A stretch of DNA of 64,000 nt from Gnetum montanum (lineage: Eukaryota; Streptophyta; Gnetopsida; Gnetales; Gnetaceae), in NCBI GenBank assembly GCA_015680685.1, contig MNCI01026608.1, positions 172,100 through 236,099 of the forward strand, read 5' to 3'. Numbering within the stretch: the stretch's first letter is position 1; every line of letters begins with the position of its first letter. The translations under genes were made by a program, and so were the position numbers. This document shows positions 49,401-60,944 of the stretch, piece after piece. The notes under the pieces were generated by a model. The model was not told where the DNA came from and did not search any database. It saw only the letters and a list, made by a program, of their open reading frames with translations.

Positions 49401-49700
49401 GTCTGGCTTCTCATGGAGTGGCTTCTTGTAGTCCATCCTTACCTCACAGCCCATGTTGTGGATGAGGTTCTCCAACATCCACTAATAGTCTTCCGTGAGT
49501 GCGATAAAGTTAAAGTCAAAAGGGAACTATTACCTCCCATTACAATGCATATGCTCATAACTATATTTGGCTTTCATTTCTTGGTGGTCTAAAGGTAAAC
49601 CTACCTATAAATTTGCACAAAAAAAGTTATATTGGTCATTGTTGAGCACCATGACCTCGGAAGGCAGGTTGCACAACTTGAGAGATTACCTCTATGCTAG
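46401..49700 (-). pseudogene. Element D gag (decayed, with internal duplication)
   Basis: The capsid-like core runs from about 48700 to 48240: YNGEGDPNVHLVTF, ALDQYYVLTKASIYSFKELL, VKQGHLEPMQKFIQWWSASLNE, the same order as in B. The following linker (ANVAKLANAKPMAKPSKALV, then TRPNFECKDCLKYILLPIKLSELLDQLL, 48134-47892) aligns with B 9796-9900. The proline-rich part towards protease contains an imperfect tandem duplication (about 46430-47035 and 47083-47665), with repeated KDPLNTS and RPQNQSIG blocks. The start codon could not be fixed. Confidence 0.75.
46430..47665 (-). repeat. Imperfect tandem duplication of about 0.65 kb in D gag
   Basis: Two copies start with a CTTTGGAGCCTTAGTGTTCC-like segment (46436 and 47098) and end with TTTGGGGACGTACTAGGTTGG or similar (46975 and 47655). 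The copies differ at many positions, so the duplication is old. Confidence 0.7.
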
Positions 49701-50168
49701 GATAGGACCCCTAAGAACATTGACCAGAAACTCCTGTTGTATGGGCCAGAACACAATCACACCTGAAGCAAAGGTCGTAGGTTGCTTAGGGTTCATGATT
49801 CTTATGCAAGAAAGAAGTAAAAACAACTAAGTGTAGAAAATGCAAGAAAATGGCTAAGTGTAGAAAATGCAAAAAAAATAACTAACTTCAACATGTAGTA
49901 AAAAAAACTAAGTGTAAACACGTTGAAAAATGGCTAACTCTAGGACTATGCTCAAAGCCAACTATGCTCACTATGTTGGAGCTAGATATGCTCTCCTGGA
50001 GACCCAAAATTTTGACCAAGTGTAAACACTGGTGTTGTGAAGTGGGGTTCTAGGGGAATTAACGACAGAGACCAATATGCACGAGGTGAAAAGAGCAAGT
50101 AGGGCAACAACCAAGGGATTTGGCCAAAGAAGGAAATGGTGAAGGCCCTCTTTCTAGCACTAGAAAAT
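49701..50168 (-). other. Element D 5' leader with primer-binding site
   Basis: The sense strand starts ATTTTCTAGTGCTAGAAAGA next to the 5' LTR; from CTAG onward it matches the B primer site region. The leader also holds LTR-like words (GAGCATAGTTGGC, about 49960). No gene seen. Confidence 0.55.
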
Positions 50169-51843
50169 TGTAGCGACTGAAAATGTCAAAGGTTGGAATA
50201 GTACTCCAAGGGGTCAGTGGTCACATAGCTTTGACCTTGCTCCCATGCGAGGGCCTACTGGGAAATGGAAGCGAGGTGTCTAGAATGGTCTTTTTGATCA
50301 AATTGGGACTTATGGGTGTTACGAAGAAATATGTTTTAAGGTGTTTATGAAACTTTTACGGTGCTCGTGGAGGTGAGCATAGTCAAAGTTTTAGATGCGA
50401 CAACAAGGGTGTGAATGTGCAAATAGATGCGTGAATAGTGAATAATATGAGTGAAATTTGAAAAATGTGTGAAAAATATGAAACATGCACAAAATGTGAG
50501 CTAAAGGGAATATGGCACTACCCTAAATGGGGGAGCATAGTCAACTATAAAGAGAAGGTGAGAAGGTACATAGTGTACAAATAGGTGCAGCAAGGTGTCT
50601 AGCTGTGAAGATTGATGCCCATCATGAAGTCTAAGCCTACCAGGTTGGCTATTGCATTATCCTATGGGCTGTAGTGATGTGCGATGTGCTGGGTGGCATC
50701 CAATGATGTCTACTGGGGTCCTAAAGTTTGCCAAGGTGATAAGCATGCTCAGGGGCAAGGGTGCTTGGAAAGTAAATTTGCTAGTCGAATGTTTGAAAAT
50801 GTTGACCTTGCTTTTGTTTTGCCAACTGAATGTAAGAATTTCCAACCCCTAAAACATAAAATGTTGGGGTTTTTTATGGTTAGGGTTGCCATGAACTATG
50901 GATCAGGTGCCACATGGTAGAGGGGTAGTTGGGAACTACTCTAACCCCAGCTAAATTCCCACTAATGCAAATGGTGTTATGCTAGTGTGCTTCAATGGAC
51001 CCTGTGAGACTACCAAACTATGACTACACTACCAAGACTACCTGTGATAGTGTTGAATAGATCACAAGGTACCTACAAATACTACAAAATATTATAGTAT
51101 TGGATACTATGCTTTGGAACTACATTGCCACTTTTCTAAGTGGTGTAGAGCATAGGTACAATTTGGGGGCAAATGGGGGATGAAAATGAAATGCAAATTG
51201 ATGATCATGCGTTCCAAAGGAATGTTGGAGCTAAGATGTAAGCTGATGCTGAGTTTTGAAGGCTTTTGAAGGCATTTTAGCATGGCTATGCTAGCTACTT
51301 TCTAAAGCGTAGCCCAAGGGGTTAGGCAAATCTTGCAAAAAAGTGAAGTTTAGTGCTAGCTACGCTAACTACACTCTGGAGCATAGTCTCAACAGGAACA
51401 GCATAGCCCAAACACTTCAAAAAATCTTGCAAAACTATTACTTGCATGTAGACTACACTAACTACACTTTGGAGCATAGCACCAAAATTTAGAAAATCTG
51501 CCAAACTGTTTCATCCATCCCATACATGCTTAGCAGTCTCTAGCCTAACACTTAGGAAAATTTGTAAATTTGGTTGTTCCAAGGCTAACTACATTGACTA
51601 CACTCTAGAGCATAGTCCTGGTAGGGTGAGTGTAGCCAGAACACTTGGAAAAATTTATAGCTGCTATTGACACTTAGAAAATTTTGCAAATCTAGGTTGT
51701 TAATGTCAACTACACTAACTACGCTCTAGAGCATAGCCTTAATAGTGAGAGTGTAGTCTCATCACTTAGATAAAATTTTCCAAGCTTTGACACAGCCAAA
51801 ATTTTAGTTGAGACCTAGGAGCTCCAAATTTGGTGGTGTTTCA
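50169..51843 (-). repeat. Element D 5' LTR
   Basis: 1,675 bp, colinear with 21777-23496. It begins (sense) TGAAACACCACCAAATTTGG at 51843 and ends CAGTCGCTACA at 50169. The CTACACTCTGGAGCATAG-type repeats lie at about 51275-51770. Confidence 0.9.
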
Positions 51844-53080
51844 ACCTTCTCTCACTTTCTACTTTTCTTTCTCTCTCTTTATGGAATGGTGGTTGTTCTG
51901 TGGGAGAACTCTTATGTCTTGAGGGGGTGGATCAGTCTTGGAGTGATGATGTGAAGTGACTGAAAGGGGTTGATTTTGGTTTGGACTAAGGATGGATCTT
52001 CTCAAGTCATTTTAAACACAAAACTTCATAAGGGACTTCTTATGACCTCAATTTGGAATTCCATTCCACCTTCTTGATCATCCATCTATGCTTACTATAA
52101 TTCGTCTCACTACTAGTGTCCATGTTCTTGATTCTATGTCTTGGTTTGACGTACTTGAATTCTTTGGTAGAATCTTCCAGGTTTTGGTCCTTAACATCCA
52201 TTGACCATTAATCACCCATGGGACTCACAAACTCCTTAGGTTGAGGTTATGCAAGGGAAAACAAGGCATGTGCTTGCTATGGGGAGGACCCACTTGCATA
52301 TCTCTTGGTTGGATTCATTAAGTACCTTATCCTTAGACATTCTCAAAATCAAAATCTTTTGTACACCCATCTTCTGCATCACACCATGTGCTCCTTTACA
52401 TAGTTTGTTCATTAAACATGTTCTCCATTGAATTTTTTAATTTTTGAGCATTCAAAGACCATCTTGAATGAATTTATCATATTCATGGCTTTTCTAGAAT
52501 TCCATGGATCCCAAATTCATTAAAAAATTCCTTATATTTTTTGAGATATTCAAATTTGAAAATTTTGCCTACAAGCCTTGTCAACAAAGCAGACCCATAT
52601 ACGAGGCCCCATATACAAGGCCTAGTTGAAGTAAGAAAAAAAATACTATATATAGACACAACCCCACTTGAAAATTTTTACATTTTCTCACAAACGCAAA
52701 AGGAGTTTTTCAAATTTTTAGAGCCTAGAACCTTCCAAAGTTCATAACTTCCTAATTATTTATTCAAATCATTCCATTTTTCAACCCTACAACTACCAAA
52801 GGTAAGCTCTTCATTGTGAGGGCCACAAATGTACCATTTTTGAAAAGAAAATTTTTTGCCATTTTTCTAACTCTCACAAGGGTCTAACTATGAAATCAAT
52901 TATTAAACACCAAATTAAAAGAGTTAAACCTTCCCAACAAGCTCTAGTAACATTTTAAAAATTAATAAAATAATCAATATACCATGGTCCAACCATAGCC
53001 AAAGTGTAACTAACTAATGAGAAAAGGAATTGAATATTTAAAGTTACACATTATATCTAGTAATCCATAGATGTGTTGTG
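51844..53080 (+). other. Element E 3' region, second part
   Basis: It resumes E after D (CTTCTCTCACTTTCTACTTT, colinear with A from about 16515). A-rich and T-rich noncoding sequence with no gene. The ACTACCAAAGGTAAGCTC block at 52790-52808 matches CTACCGGAGGTTCGCTC in A, so the alignment with A holds to about 53080. Confidence 0.7.
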
Positions 53081-53087
53081 ATCGTAG

Positions 53088-55950
53088 ATGGCATAAAAGG
53101 AAAAGCACACATAGGAAGCGGGACCATCTCAACTAAGGAAGAAAGGACCTCAAATGGAAAGAGGCTAAGAACAGGCCCAAGAAGAACCACTTACAACCCA
53201 TGCCATAGGTCCTCATAGGGAAGAGGTAGAAGTGGAATCTATCATATATATTCTAGAACTAGCAGTAGCAATAGAACAGTCCCATCAGGTTGATGCACCA
53301 ACACCATGAGCAAATCTAGAGGTGACCTTGACAAAGGCTTGCCTAAATTAAATTAGATCACTAGAGGTTTAGAAAATAGTGCTCTAGGAGTTAAAATTTG
53401 GTCCATTCCTAGAGCAAACACCAAAAGAAGTGCAAGACCAGCTAAAGGCCTCTTCCATGTGACCAATCATCACATCCATTAGGGAGTGGTACATGGGAGA
53501 GGCATTCTTATTCTAGAACAATAGGCAGCCTAGATCAACGAGAAAAATCAAGGACATCTTAGTGTCCTATTCAACATAGGCCATTGTTGTAGTGATTGGG
53601 TTGCCAGAAATAGGGGCATGTCTTGTTGAGATCCCAATGTAGGTAGATCCTAGCATCAAGAAAGAATGGATTCAATGGTGCTATGGTGTTAACTGCAAGG
53701 AGTTTGGCACACTCACACTAGCAGAGAGGATCCATTACAAGATTGCAACCTTCCACCTTAATCCCACTGTGAGGCCAAGAAAACTCACTACATTTTCTAC
53801 CCGATCATGTGTCACTTTGAGTGGGAGATTCTCCATCAACCTTCCACAGGTAATCTATCTAGAGATGAAGAAGTAGTTTAAAGAAAATGAACATGGAAGG
53901 AAGGCACTCCTCTTCCCATGCCTCATTAGGAAACCCTATTGGAGGGGAGGAATGGCCCATTACACCAATGATGTTGTTAGGCATGTTCTTGCCACCAACT
54001 AGGCAAAAATGCTAAAAGACAAGACACCTACAATGACTATATAAGAAGAGGAGCAGTGATCACCACCTCCACCTACCACTTAAACAATTATGCTAGACAT
54101 CACAATAACTGCCCAATGGTTGTGCGAATACCAAGAATGGCTCTTGAGTGAATAAGAACAATGCACAAGCACGAGTGGTAGGGATCCATCTATGTACAGA
54201 ATAGCAATAAGTCACCTAAATGAGGTGGCCTAGACAATCAGTTTGATGGGTGGAGCTGGATCTATTTTCTCAGCCCAAAGAACATAACTACTTATGAGGT
54301 TGAATCCAAGCACCAAAGAAGTTACAATATCTTGTAGAATAATAGCCACTCCTAGAAATCTCTATGAATGCTACACCCTTCTCAATGCACTTGGAGGAGG
54401 GTGTAGGGGAAATTGTATTGATGATGTAGCACTAGGGGCAAGAGACTACAGCAGAAGTGGTCACTGACTATATTGCTGAAATCCTCAATGCACTTACGAC
54501 ATCTATGCCAAACATTACTATACTCAAAGATGTGAAAATATCCATAAGAATCACAAGTAGTAGAATAAATGCAGCATTGCATGAAGATCTGCTGGATCAA
54601 CTAGTGAGAATCAAGCAACTGCTTCTAGATGTCTTTAATCTTCCAAACAATATTATGACAAACCAATTGAAGCTACTAGAGGCAATGGGCAATAATATCA
54701 TCTTAAAGAGGTAACTTAAAATAGCCAAGGAGTTGAATGAATGCTTGGCTATGGAAGTTGTTGAATTAAGAGCCCAAATTGCTGGCCTTACATTCCTTAA
54801 CTCAGCATTGACAAGAGATGAAGCTATGAAATAGCTTCACACTAAACTGAAAGGGGTTAAGGGTGCGATGGAGATGACAGTGTTCTACCAATCCTTGGTA
54901 GAGGCCACATAGCATGAGATTCAGTAGGCCTTGGATCAGACTCACCAAGAGAATGTACAATTGACTGCAGAGAACCATCACCTATGGAATGTTGATGAGC
55001 ACAAATAATAATTAACTAACTTCATCCATCAATAGTAGGAGTAATTAACCAGAGCAAACATAGAACTAAGGAGATTAGTAGTAGAAAATAGAAATCTCTC
55101 TATGGAGAAAGTTCATGCCCTTTACCAGAAAACTATAATCAAGGTAGCCACTTGGAAATCAAAAGCTCTCAAATTTGAGAAAGTCAAAGATCATTACAAA
55201 GAGCAGGTTAGTCTACAAAAGCAAGTAAATGAAAAACACATCTAGTTGGCAAAGGTGAAAGTGAATGAAACCCTCTAGAAACTCTAGTAAGGAAAAGAAT
55301 TGTGGAAACCCATCATTGATGGGATAAATACCTACAACAAGGTAGAAATCTACACAAAGGAGTTGTAGATTGAGGAGATGACAAAATATATGGAGCTCAC
55401 CAATCTCTATTACGCAAATCTGGCCATGTTGATTATCAGATGATCATGGTTAGAACTAGAGCAATAGGTGGCTCGTACTTGTTGTATGAGGCTAAGTTCA
55501 AGCATCATAAAGACACCAAGAAAAAGATTATGGTGGCAAACATTGAACTCAAAGTTCTCAAGGCATTATTCATTGATCAAAGATCAACTATTAAGAACCT
55601 AGCCAAGAGGAAGAACAACTACTAGGAGTTGCAAAACATAGTTAGCGTGTTAGATATCAAATGCAAACAATTCATTGCTTGGTTTTTCAATGTGAAGTAG
55701 ATGTTCCTAATAATGTCCTATCTGTGGGATATCCCCATTCAAGCCCACATTGGTGATGTTTCATGGACTATGAATGATCCCTAGAGCAAGGAGGAGAAGA
55801 TGATGGAATTACTAGATATCTTTTGCCTTCCACCAAAGGTTGCAGCTACAACAGGATAGCCACAACTGCCTCAACTACTACATGTGCTTGAAGTCAGTGA
55901 AGGTCCTTTAGAACCTTAGGAGCCTCCACCACTTACGACTGTTTGATCTT
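53088..55950 (+). pseudogene. Element E large ORF between integrase and 3' LTR (Athila-type extra ORF, decayed)
   Basis: A mostly single-frame coding stretch of about 2.8 kb. A start near 53088 (ATGGC after GATCGTAG) matches the ATGGC after the A mini-intron. A globular part (about 53600-53960) reads KKEWIQWCYGVNCKEFGTLT, LAERIHYKIATFHLNPTV, GRFSINLPQVIYLEMKK and LLFPCLI. This resembles the plant transposon protein domain encoded by Athila ORFs in this position (my memory of Pfam Transposase_32). The second half (about 54440-55640) is rich in Leu, Glu and Lys with coiled-coil character (IAEILNALTTSMPNITILKD, DLLDQLVRIKQLLLDVFNL). No signal peptide or membrane segment was seen. It ends in a proline-rich tail (EPPPLTTV*). 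There are many stops, mostly TAG from CAG-type codons. Confidence 0.6.
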
Positions 55951-56183
55951 CTCCATCACCTTCATGCCACTAGAGGATGTGCTATCCAATTTTTGTGTAG
56001 TCATATCATGGTGTTTAATTTTGTGTCATGAACACCATAATTTTTTGTAATTTGTTGATTTGTACACTCAGGAACTCAGTTTAGTCAAGTCAATTTTTTT
56101 TGTTAAGAGTTAGTTAATAATCCCATACCTTTCCAATTTTGTAAGGGAGCTCAAAGATGAGTTTTTATGCAGTTGTGGGGGTA

Positions 56184-57122
56184 TGATGATCATCAAAGTG
56201 TTGCATTGACGAGCCCTTGTTGACATGGCCTCGTCGATGGGCCCCATTTATGTGGTGTTGCCTTATTGATGGGTCCACATTGACATAGCATTTGCTATGT
56301 CTATGGGGTCTCATTGACATAGTACTATAGCAAAAACTATAAATACGAGCTTCCAGTTGTGTTTATGCATCATAGAAATCATAGTAGTAGCAAAGCTCTT
56401 ATAGTTTGTCCATTTGAAAGTTAGAATATTTCTCTGAGTGCCTGCAGTAGGAGTCAAAAAGTGTATGGATCTTTATTTGAGCATTTTTGTACTTGAACCA
56501 CACTAGTGTGTACAACTATAAAGACAAGCCTTTTGATCAAACCTTGTAGCACTTGAAATAGATTAAAGATTTATTTATGAATTTATTATTTTCATGAAAT
56601 ATGCAATTAATTAAGATAAATTAGACTTTAATCAATTAGTTATTTAATTAAGTTAAATAGATTAAGTACATAAGTACAATTACTTTGAGTGTAAACACAT
56701 ATTTGCTTCGTAATCCCAGTAGTGTTATTACTTGGTGCACCCAATAGCATAGCGCTTGGTAACCCAACAATGGATATGTAGGATGTGTACAAAAAGTGGT
56801 ATCATATGCTTATGTTAGGATTAGTTAGAGACTAGTTAAGCAATTAAGTTAGATTAGTTGTTAAATTATTTCATCTCTTTACTCTAAGCACCAAAGAACA
56901 TAAAACATAAAACAATAAAAATTATATGCCTCGATTACACTTAACCATACCTTTGTACATCACAAGTGTAATTAGGAAGACAACAAATGACGTTAGGGAA
57001 AGGTTCACTTCCTAAAAGACTAGTGTACTAGAAACTATAAAGTCTGCAGAATTCGATTAGATCATGCATGAATGCTTTGTGATTTGTATTGTTGGGTGTA
57101 GGGGTACCTTGACTGCTCATCA
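56184..57122 (+). repeat. Element E 3' LTR
   Basis: 939 bp, from TGATGATCATC after GTGGGGGTA to CTCATCA. Its 3' two thirds match A and C LTRs (GAGTGCCTGCAGTAGGAGTCA, TCTTTATTTGAGCATT). U3 is different: instead of GATATC words it repeats GTTGACATGG, ATTGACATAG and CGTCGATGGG (56205-56320). TATAAATA is at 56338-56345. Confidence 0.88.
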
Positions 57123-58737
57123 ACTATGAAAGACAAGAACATACCAATCCAAGTAGCTAATTACTTTTGCATTTTGGTGAGAGCATCATTCCAACTTTCA
57201 CCTAAGTTGCATCCAAAAAAGATAGGTTGTCCCAAATAGATGAATAGAAAAGTACTTGCTACAAAACCAAACATGAGTCTTATGTGTTTAAACCATCTTT
57301 TCAGGAATCCCACATGAAAAAACTCCATCTTATGTAAGTTGACTTCTAGTTGCGTAGATCGACAAACTTCTTCCATCATCTACTTAATCTTTCTTACCTC
57401 AGGTATTGAAGTTAGGAAAAGATCATCATATCATATGCATATTTAAGAAGATGAAGTTTCAAAAGAAAGAGGGATGAGATTTGCTCCTTCCTAACCTAGA
57501 AAAAAAGATTATCCATAATAATAGAAAATAAGCACAGTGACAAGGGATCCCCTTGGCTAAGCTCTCTTCTAGGGTATAATTAGGGGGAGATATTTCCATG
57601 CAAAGAGACTTGGAATCTAACCATAGATACCATATATTAAATCATGATACACAAGTAGTTTTCAAACCAAAATCCTCAAATGATGAAGAATAATACATTC
57701 CAATCCATTTTACCATAAGCTTTGGTAAGGTCAAGCTTGAGAAAATAGATTTCCTGATTATGGATGTATGCCCAGTGCAAGGCCTCATTAGTAATAATGA
57801 TATTATCCACAATATTCCTACCTTGAATGAACCTTAATTGGTCTTCCTCAATAATGTCTAGAAGCATAGGTTTAAGACAATTAACTAGGATCTTGGAGAT
57901 CATTTTATATAAACTATATAGGCTAATTGGCTGGCTGTCTCGCGTAGACTACATTATTTCTTTTCTAGAGAGCATGATAATATGAGTGTTGTTCTAAACC
58001 TTAGGGAAGGTATCATGTTTGAATCCTATATGATGCACTCCTTCTAATTCTTCTTTGATGATATGTTTTAGGATTTTAAACTTCAAATCATTCAACCTTG
58101 GGGTTTTGTGATTTGGCAATTCTTGGAACATAGATCTTATTTCTCCTTGGGTCAATGCCCTCTAAAGAAATTCATTATCCTCTAAGGTTACCATACATGG
58201 AATCATTCATTTCAAAAGGCTAGGATCCACATTTTCATTTCAACTATACAAGTTGCAAAAATATTCCACCATAACTTGAACATCCACTTGAGCATCTAAG
58301 GAGAACTTAATCATGGATTTTTTTTCAAGTGTCTTCCACTAGCAACCATTTGGAAGTATGTTCAATTTTGGTCTCCCTCTTTTAGCCATCTCTCTTTTGA
58401 TTGTTACTTCCAATAGATTGCCTTCTAATGTGTGAAGTATATTACTTGTTTCTTTGCATTCACTACATCCTACATGATTGAATCTTTCTCTAGTAGTGAG
58501 TCTGCCTAGGCTTGGATGTGCTCAATTTGATATAATACTTCATGTGTTGCTAGAAGCCATGTTTGCTTTCTTTGGTGCAAGTAAACTCATCAAAACTCCA
58601 AAAGCTTATTTTCCACACCTTTATACTCAAGGCTAACAACCCCTTTCTTCCAAATATGATCCAGCTCTAACCAAAACTACTTCTTTATAAGCAACACATT
58701 TTCAAACCTCAATTGACCTCTTGTAAGAAACTCCTCC
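57123..58737 (-). pseudogene. Element G: LINE (non-LTR) reverse transcriptase fragment
   Basis: The sense strand reads SQPISLYSLYKMISKILVNC, LLDIIEEDQLRFIQGRNIVD, NEALHWAYIHNQEIYFLKLD, then LTKAYGKMDW (57930-57680). These are the usual RPISL, Q.AFI.GR and KLDL.KAYD blocks of L1-type plant LINE RT. LSQGDPLSLCLF follows (about 57565-57530). The YADD box near 57440 is disrupted by a short insertion. The thumb-like part has LEVNLHKMEFF and FLFIYLGQPIF (57340-57220). The upstream RT start (RLNDLKFKILKHIIKEEL) is at 58100-58040. Stops are frequent. E inserted at 57122 and F at 58738, so both its ends are cut. Confidence 0.82.
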
Positions 58738-59310
58738 TGTACTGACCGAAATCGTCGGTGCAAGGTTGGAACGTTACGAGCACCGAAAGATCTACGGACA
58801 AGCATAGTCGACCCTGCCTCCGCTTGAGGGCAAGCTAGAATGGACAAAGGCAGAGTGCCTTGTATAGTCCGCAAACGGATCAAACAAGGACTTCCCCAAC
58901 GTTTGCCGCTACAACACGTTGGCTTATACGTAAACAATGCACATTAAATGTAAACCATAAACAAGCACGATAATGTAAATGAGCCTGTAAATGTAAACTG
59001 AAAAACAAAGAAAACTGCAATAAATCTAGGGAAAATGTAAACTGTTTTGTATTGAGAATTGATTACAAAGTGCACCGGTCCAAACGCAGTTGTGGCTTTG
59101 ACACAAGGCGGACGAAAGGCCTCGACGTGTGCAGGAATGACTCGGCTGGTTCGCAAGGTAGGCGGAGCGTAGAGACTGTGTGCGCGGCGTACAGGGCTCT
59201 CTAGTGTAAGAGGGTTTTTGAGCTCTGGTCCGCAGCGTAAATGTCTCTTGTGCGCTCTGGGAGTTTTTGGCCCCCGCTCCCTCCGACCTCGATTTCATGG
59301 AAAAATGGAC

Positions 59311-59318
59311 CTTTTATA
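59311..59318 (-). promoter_or_regulatory. TATA box of the element F LTR
   Basis: Sense CATCTATAAAAGGTCC, directly downstream of the GCGTATACGC cluster; the position matches the TATA boxes of B and D. Confidence 0.65.
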
Positions 59319-59379
59319 GATGGGTTTTACCGGGGAATTCGGGTTGGGAGACACGTGGCGTGTCGACCGGGTGCGTACA

Positions 59380-59640
59380 ATTTAGAAATATGGTATACGC
59401 TGGGTGTATACGCTACATCAGGCCAGCGTATACGCTGGGCGTATACGCTAGGCGTATACGCTGGACTTGCTGGGCGTGTGAACTTGGGTGGACGCTGGGC
59501 GTATACGCTGATGGATGCTAGCGTATATGCTGGGGCGTATACGCTGTGGATGCTGAGCGTAGAGAATGCCAGTGTAAGCGTATAGCATGCCAGCGTAAGC
59601 CAAAAATGTGCCCAGCGTATACACATGAAAATGCTTCATT
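59380..59640. repeat. GCGTATACGC palindrome cluster in F U3
   Basis: More than ten copies of GCGTATACGCTG or variants lie on both strands within 260 bp upstream of the TATA box. The core AGCGTATACGCT is self-complementary. Apparent repeated YTLGVYA peptides here come only from the repeat. Confidence 0.8.
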
Positions 59641-60120
59641 TTAATGTCAAAAATTGATTTTTGGGTGCCTGAGACCTACTGGGGACCCTGGGGAAGGTCC
59701 TGGGGGGTCCAGACGCTCATTTCTGGGGCCCGAAAATCTCTCTACGCTGGGCCTTACGCCGGGCGTATACGCTGGGCGTAGAGGAATGAATGACCATCAT
59801 TTGGAGCCTAAAATTTGATTTTCAAGTGCTTGAGACCTACTGGGGACCTTGGGGAAGGTCTTGGGGGGTCCAGATGCTCAGTCCAGATGCTGTGTTCTGG
59901 CACGTTTTGACTCATTTCTGGGGCCCGAAAGTCTCTCTACGCTAGGCCTTACGCCAGGCGTATACGCTGGGCGTAGAGGAATGAATGACCATCATTTGGA
60001 GCCCAAAATTTGATTTTCAAGTGCCTGAGACCTACTGGGGACCTTGGGGAAGGTCCTGGGGGGTCTAGATGCTCCACTTTAGCATGTTTTGATGAGTTTT
60101 TGAGCCCCTAAAGTTGTTGT

Positions 60121-60362
60121 ACCCTGGGCCTTACGCTGAGGCACTGTAGCATACGTTGAAACACTGTAGCTTACGCTGAGGCACTATAGCATACGCTGAA
60201 ACACTGTAGCATACGCTGAGGCATTGTAGCATACGTTGAGGCACTGTAGCTTACGCTGAGGCACTGTAGCATATGCTGAAACACTGTAGCTTACGCTGAG
60301 GCACTGTAGCATACGCTGTAACACTGTAGCATACGCTGAGGCACTGTAGCTTACGCTGAGGA
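60121..60362. repeat. 20-bp tandem array in F U3
   Basis: About twelve units of CACTGTAGCWTACGCTGARR, with small differences between neighbours (GAGG alternating with GAAA). Confidence 0.85.
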
Positions 60363-60412
60363 CCAACATGACTTAGCTTAATTTCTGTCTTCAAGTGTTA
60401 GCCAAAATTTTT

Positions 60413-60493
60413 GTGGTGTTTCATTGGCCCCTCTTTGTTGATGTCTAGAGGAATTGACCTGAGAGGCATCAACAGAGAAGTACAAAACACCAC
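60413..60493 (-). promoter_or_regulatory. Polypurine tract and 3' LTR start inside a conserved hairpin (element F)
   Basis: Outer arms are GTGGTGTTT (60413-60421) and AAACACCAC (60485-60493). Inner arms are TGTTGATG (about 60436-60443) and CATCAACA (60467-60474), extended by TCT/AGA across one mismatch. The sense polypurine tract is AACAAAGAGGGGCCAA. Compared with B, the C-G pair in GACG/CGTC is a T-A pair in GATG/CATC, a compensatory change. Confidence 0.8.
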
Positions 60494-60944
60494 AAGCAAA
60501 CTTGGTAGAAACATTGTCCTTTGGCACTTGGCCAGATGTCATCGCACTGTGTTCAAAAGTACCTGGGATTGGGAAATGAAGCTTGTAATTGGATTGGGAG
60601 ATGGAAATTATGGAGATTGGGAACTGATCAAGGGATTATGCATGGTAAAGGAAATGCTCTAGTGTGTATACGGGTCATGCTGATCCTTGTCAATAGCCAT
60701 TTTTTAGCGAACTCGGAATCAAGACATGAGATGTGTGTCATTTGGCGGAACAAGACTCTTGTTTAGTGTTTAAGAGGACTTGTTGGCTACGTGATGGAGG
60801 ATTACGTTCTCTGGAGGAACATGCCCTTTGTTTGGTGTTAAAGAAAACCTGTTGGTGGAGAGCCAAAGTTGTGCAATGAGATGTTACTTGAGCTTTTGAG
60901 ACATGAGTATTTGTTTCCAAGACAACTGCCTTCCCGCTTGAGGC

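Larger units (their letters stand above)
21777..51843 (-). mobile_element. Element D: giant Tat/Ogre-like LTR retrotransposon, about 20.1 kb without its insert
   Basis: LTRs lie at 21777-23496 (3') and 50169-51843 (5'), and E sequence continues on both sides. Sense order: 5' LTR, leader, gag-protease (to about 45400), hairpin array (with C inserted), an antisense gene (31290-34630 on the plus strand), a second hairpin array, a pol ORF (29004 to 25603), a third hairpin array, a 3' untranslated region, the polypurine hairpin and the 3' LTR. Removing C leaves about 20.1 kb. Size, the extra RNase H and the separation of protease from RT fit Ogre-type elements of the Tat lineage. All frames are decayed. 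Confidence 0.85.
58738..60423 (-). repeat. Element F 3' LTR
   Basis: Sense start TGAAACACCACAAAAATTTT at 60423, end TTTCGGTCAGTACA at 58738. The TATAAAAG box is at 59311-59318 (minus). U3 holds a 20-bp tandem array (60121-60362), two or three long repeats with GAGACCTACTGGGGACC (59655-60090), and dense GCGTATACGC words (59390-59620, 59765, 59950). Confidence 0.9.

Noticed and set aside
53088-55950. Host gene encoding a coiled-coil protein
   Set aside because: It lies between E integrase/3' region and the E 3' LTR with no boundary of its own, and the globular part resembles Athila-type ORFs.
59241-59639. Open frames with repeated YTLGVYA peptides on both strands
   Set aside because: They are by-products of GCGTATACGC repeats in the F LTR and have no independent support.
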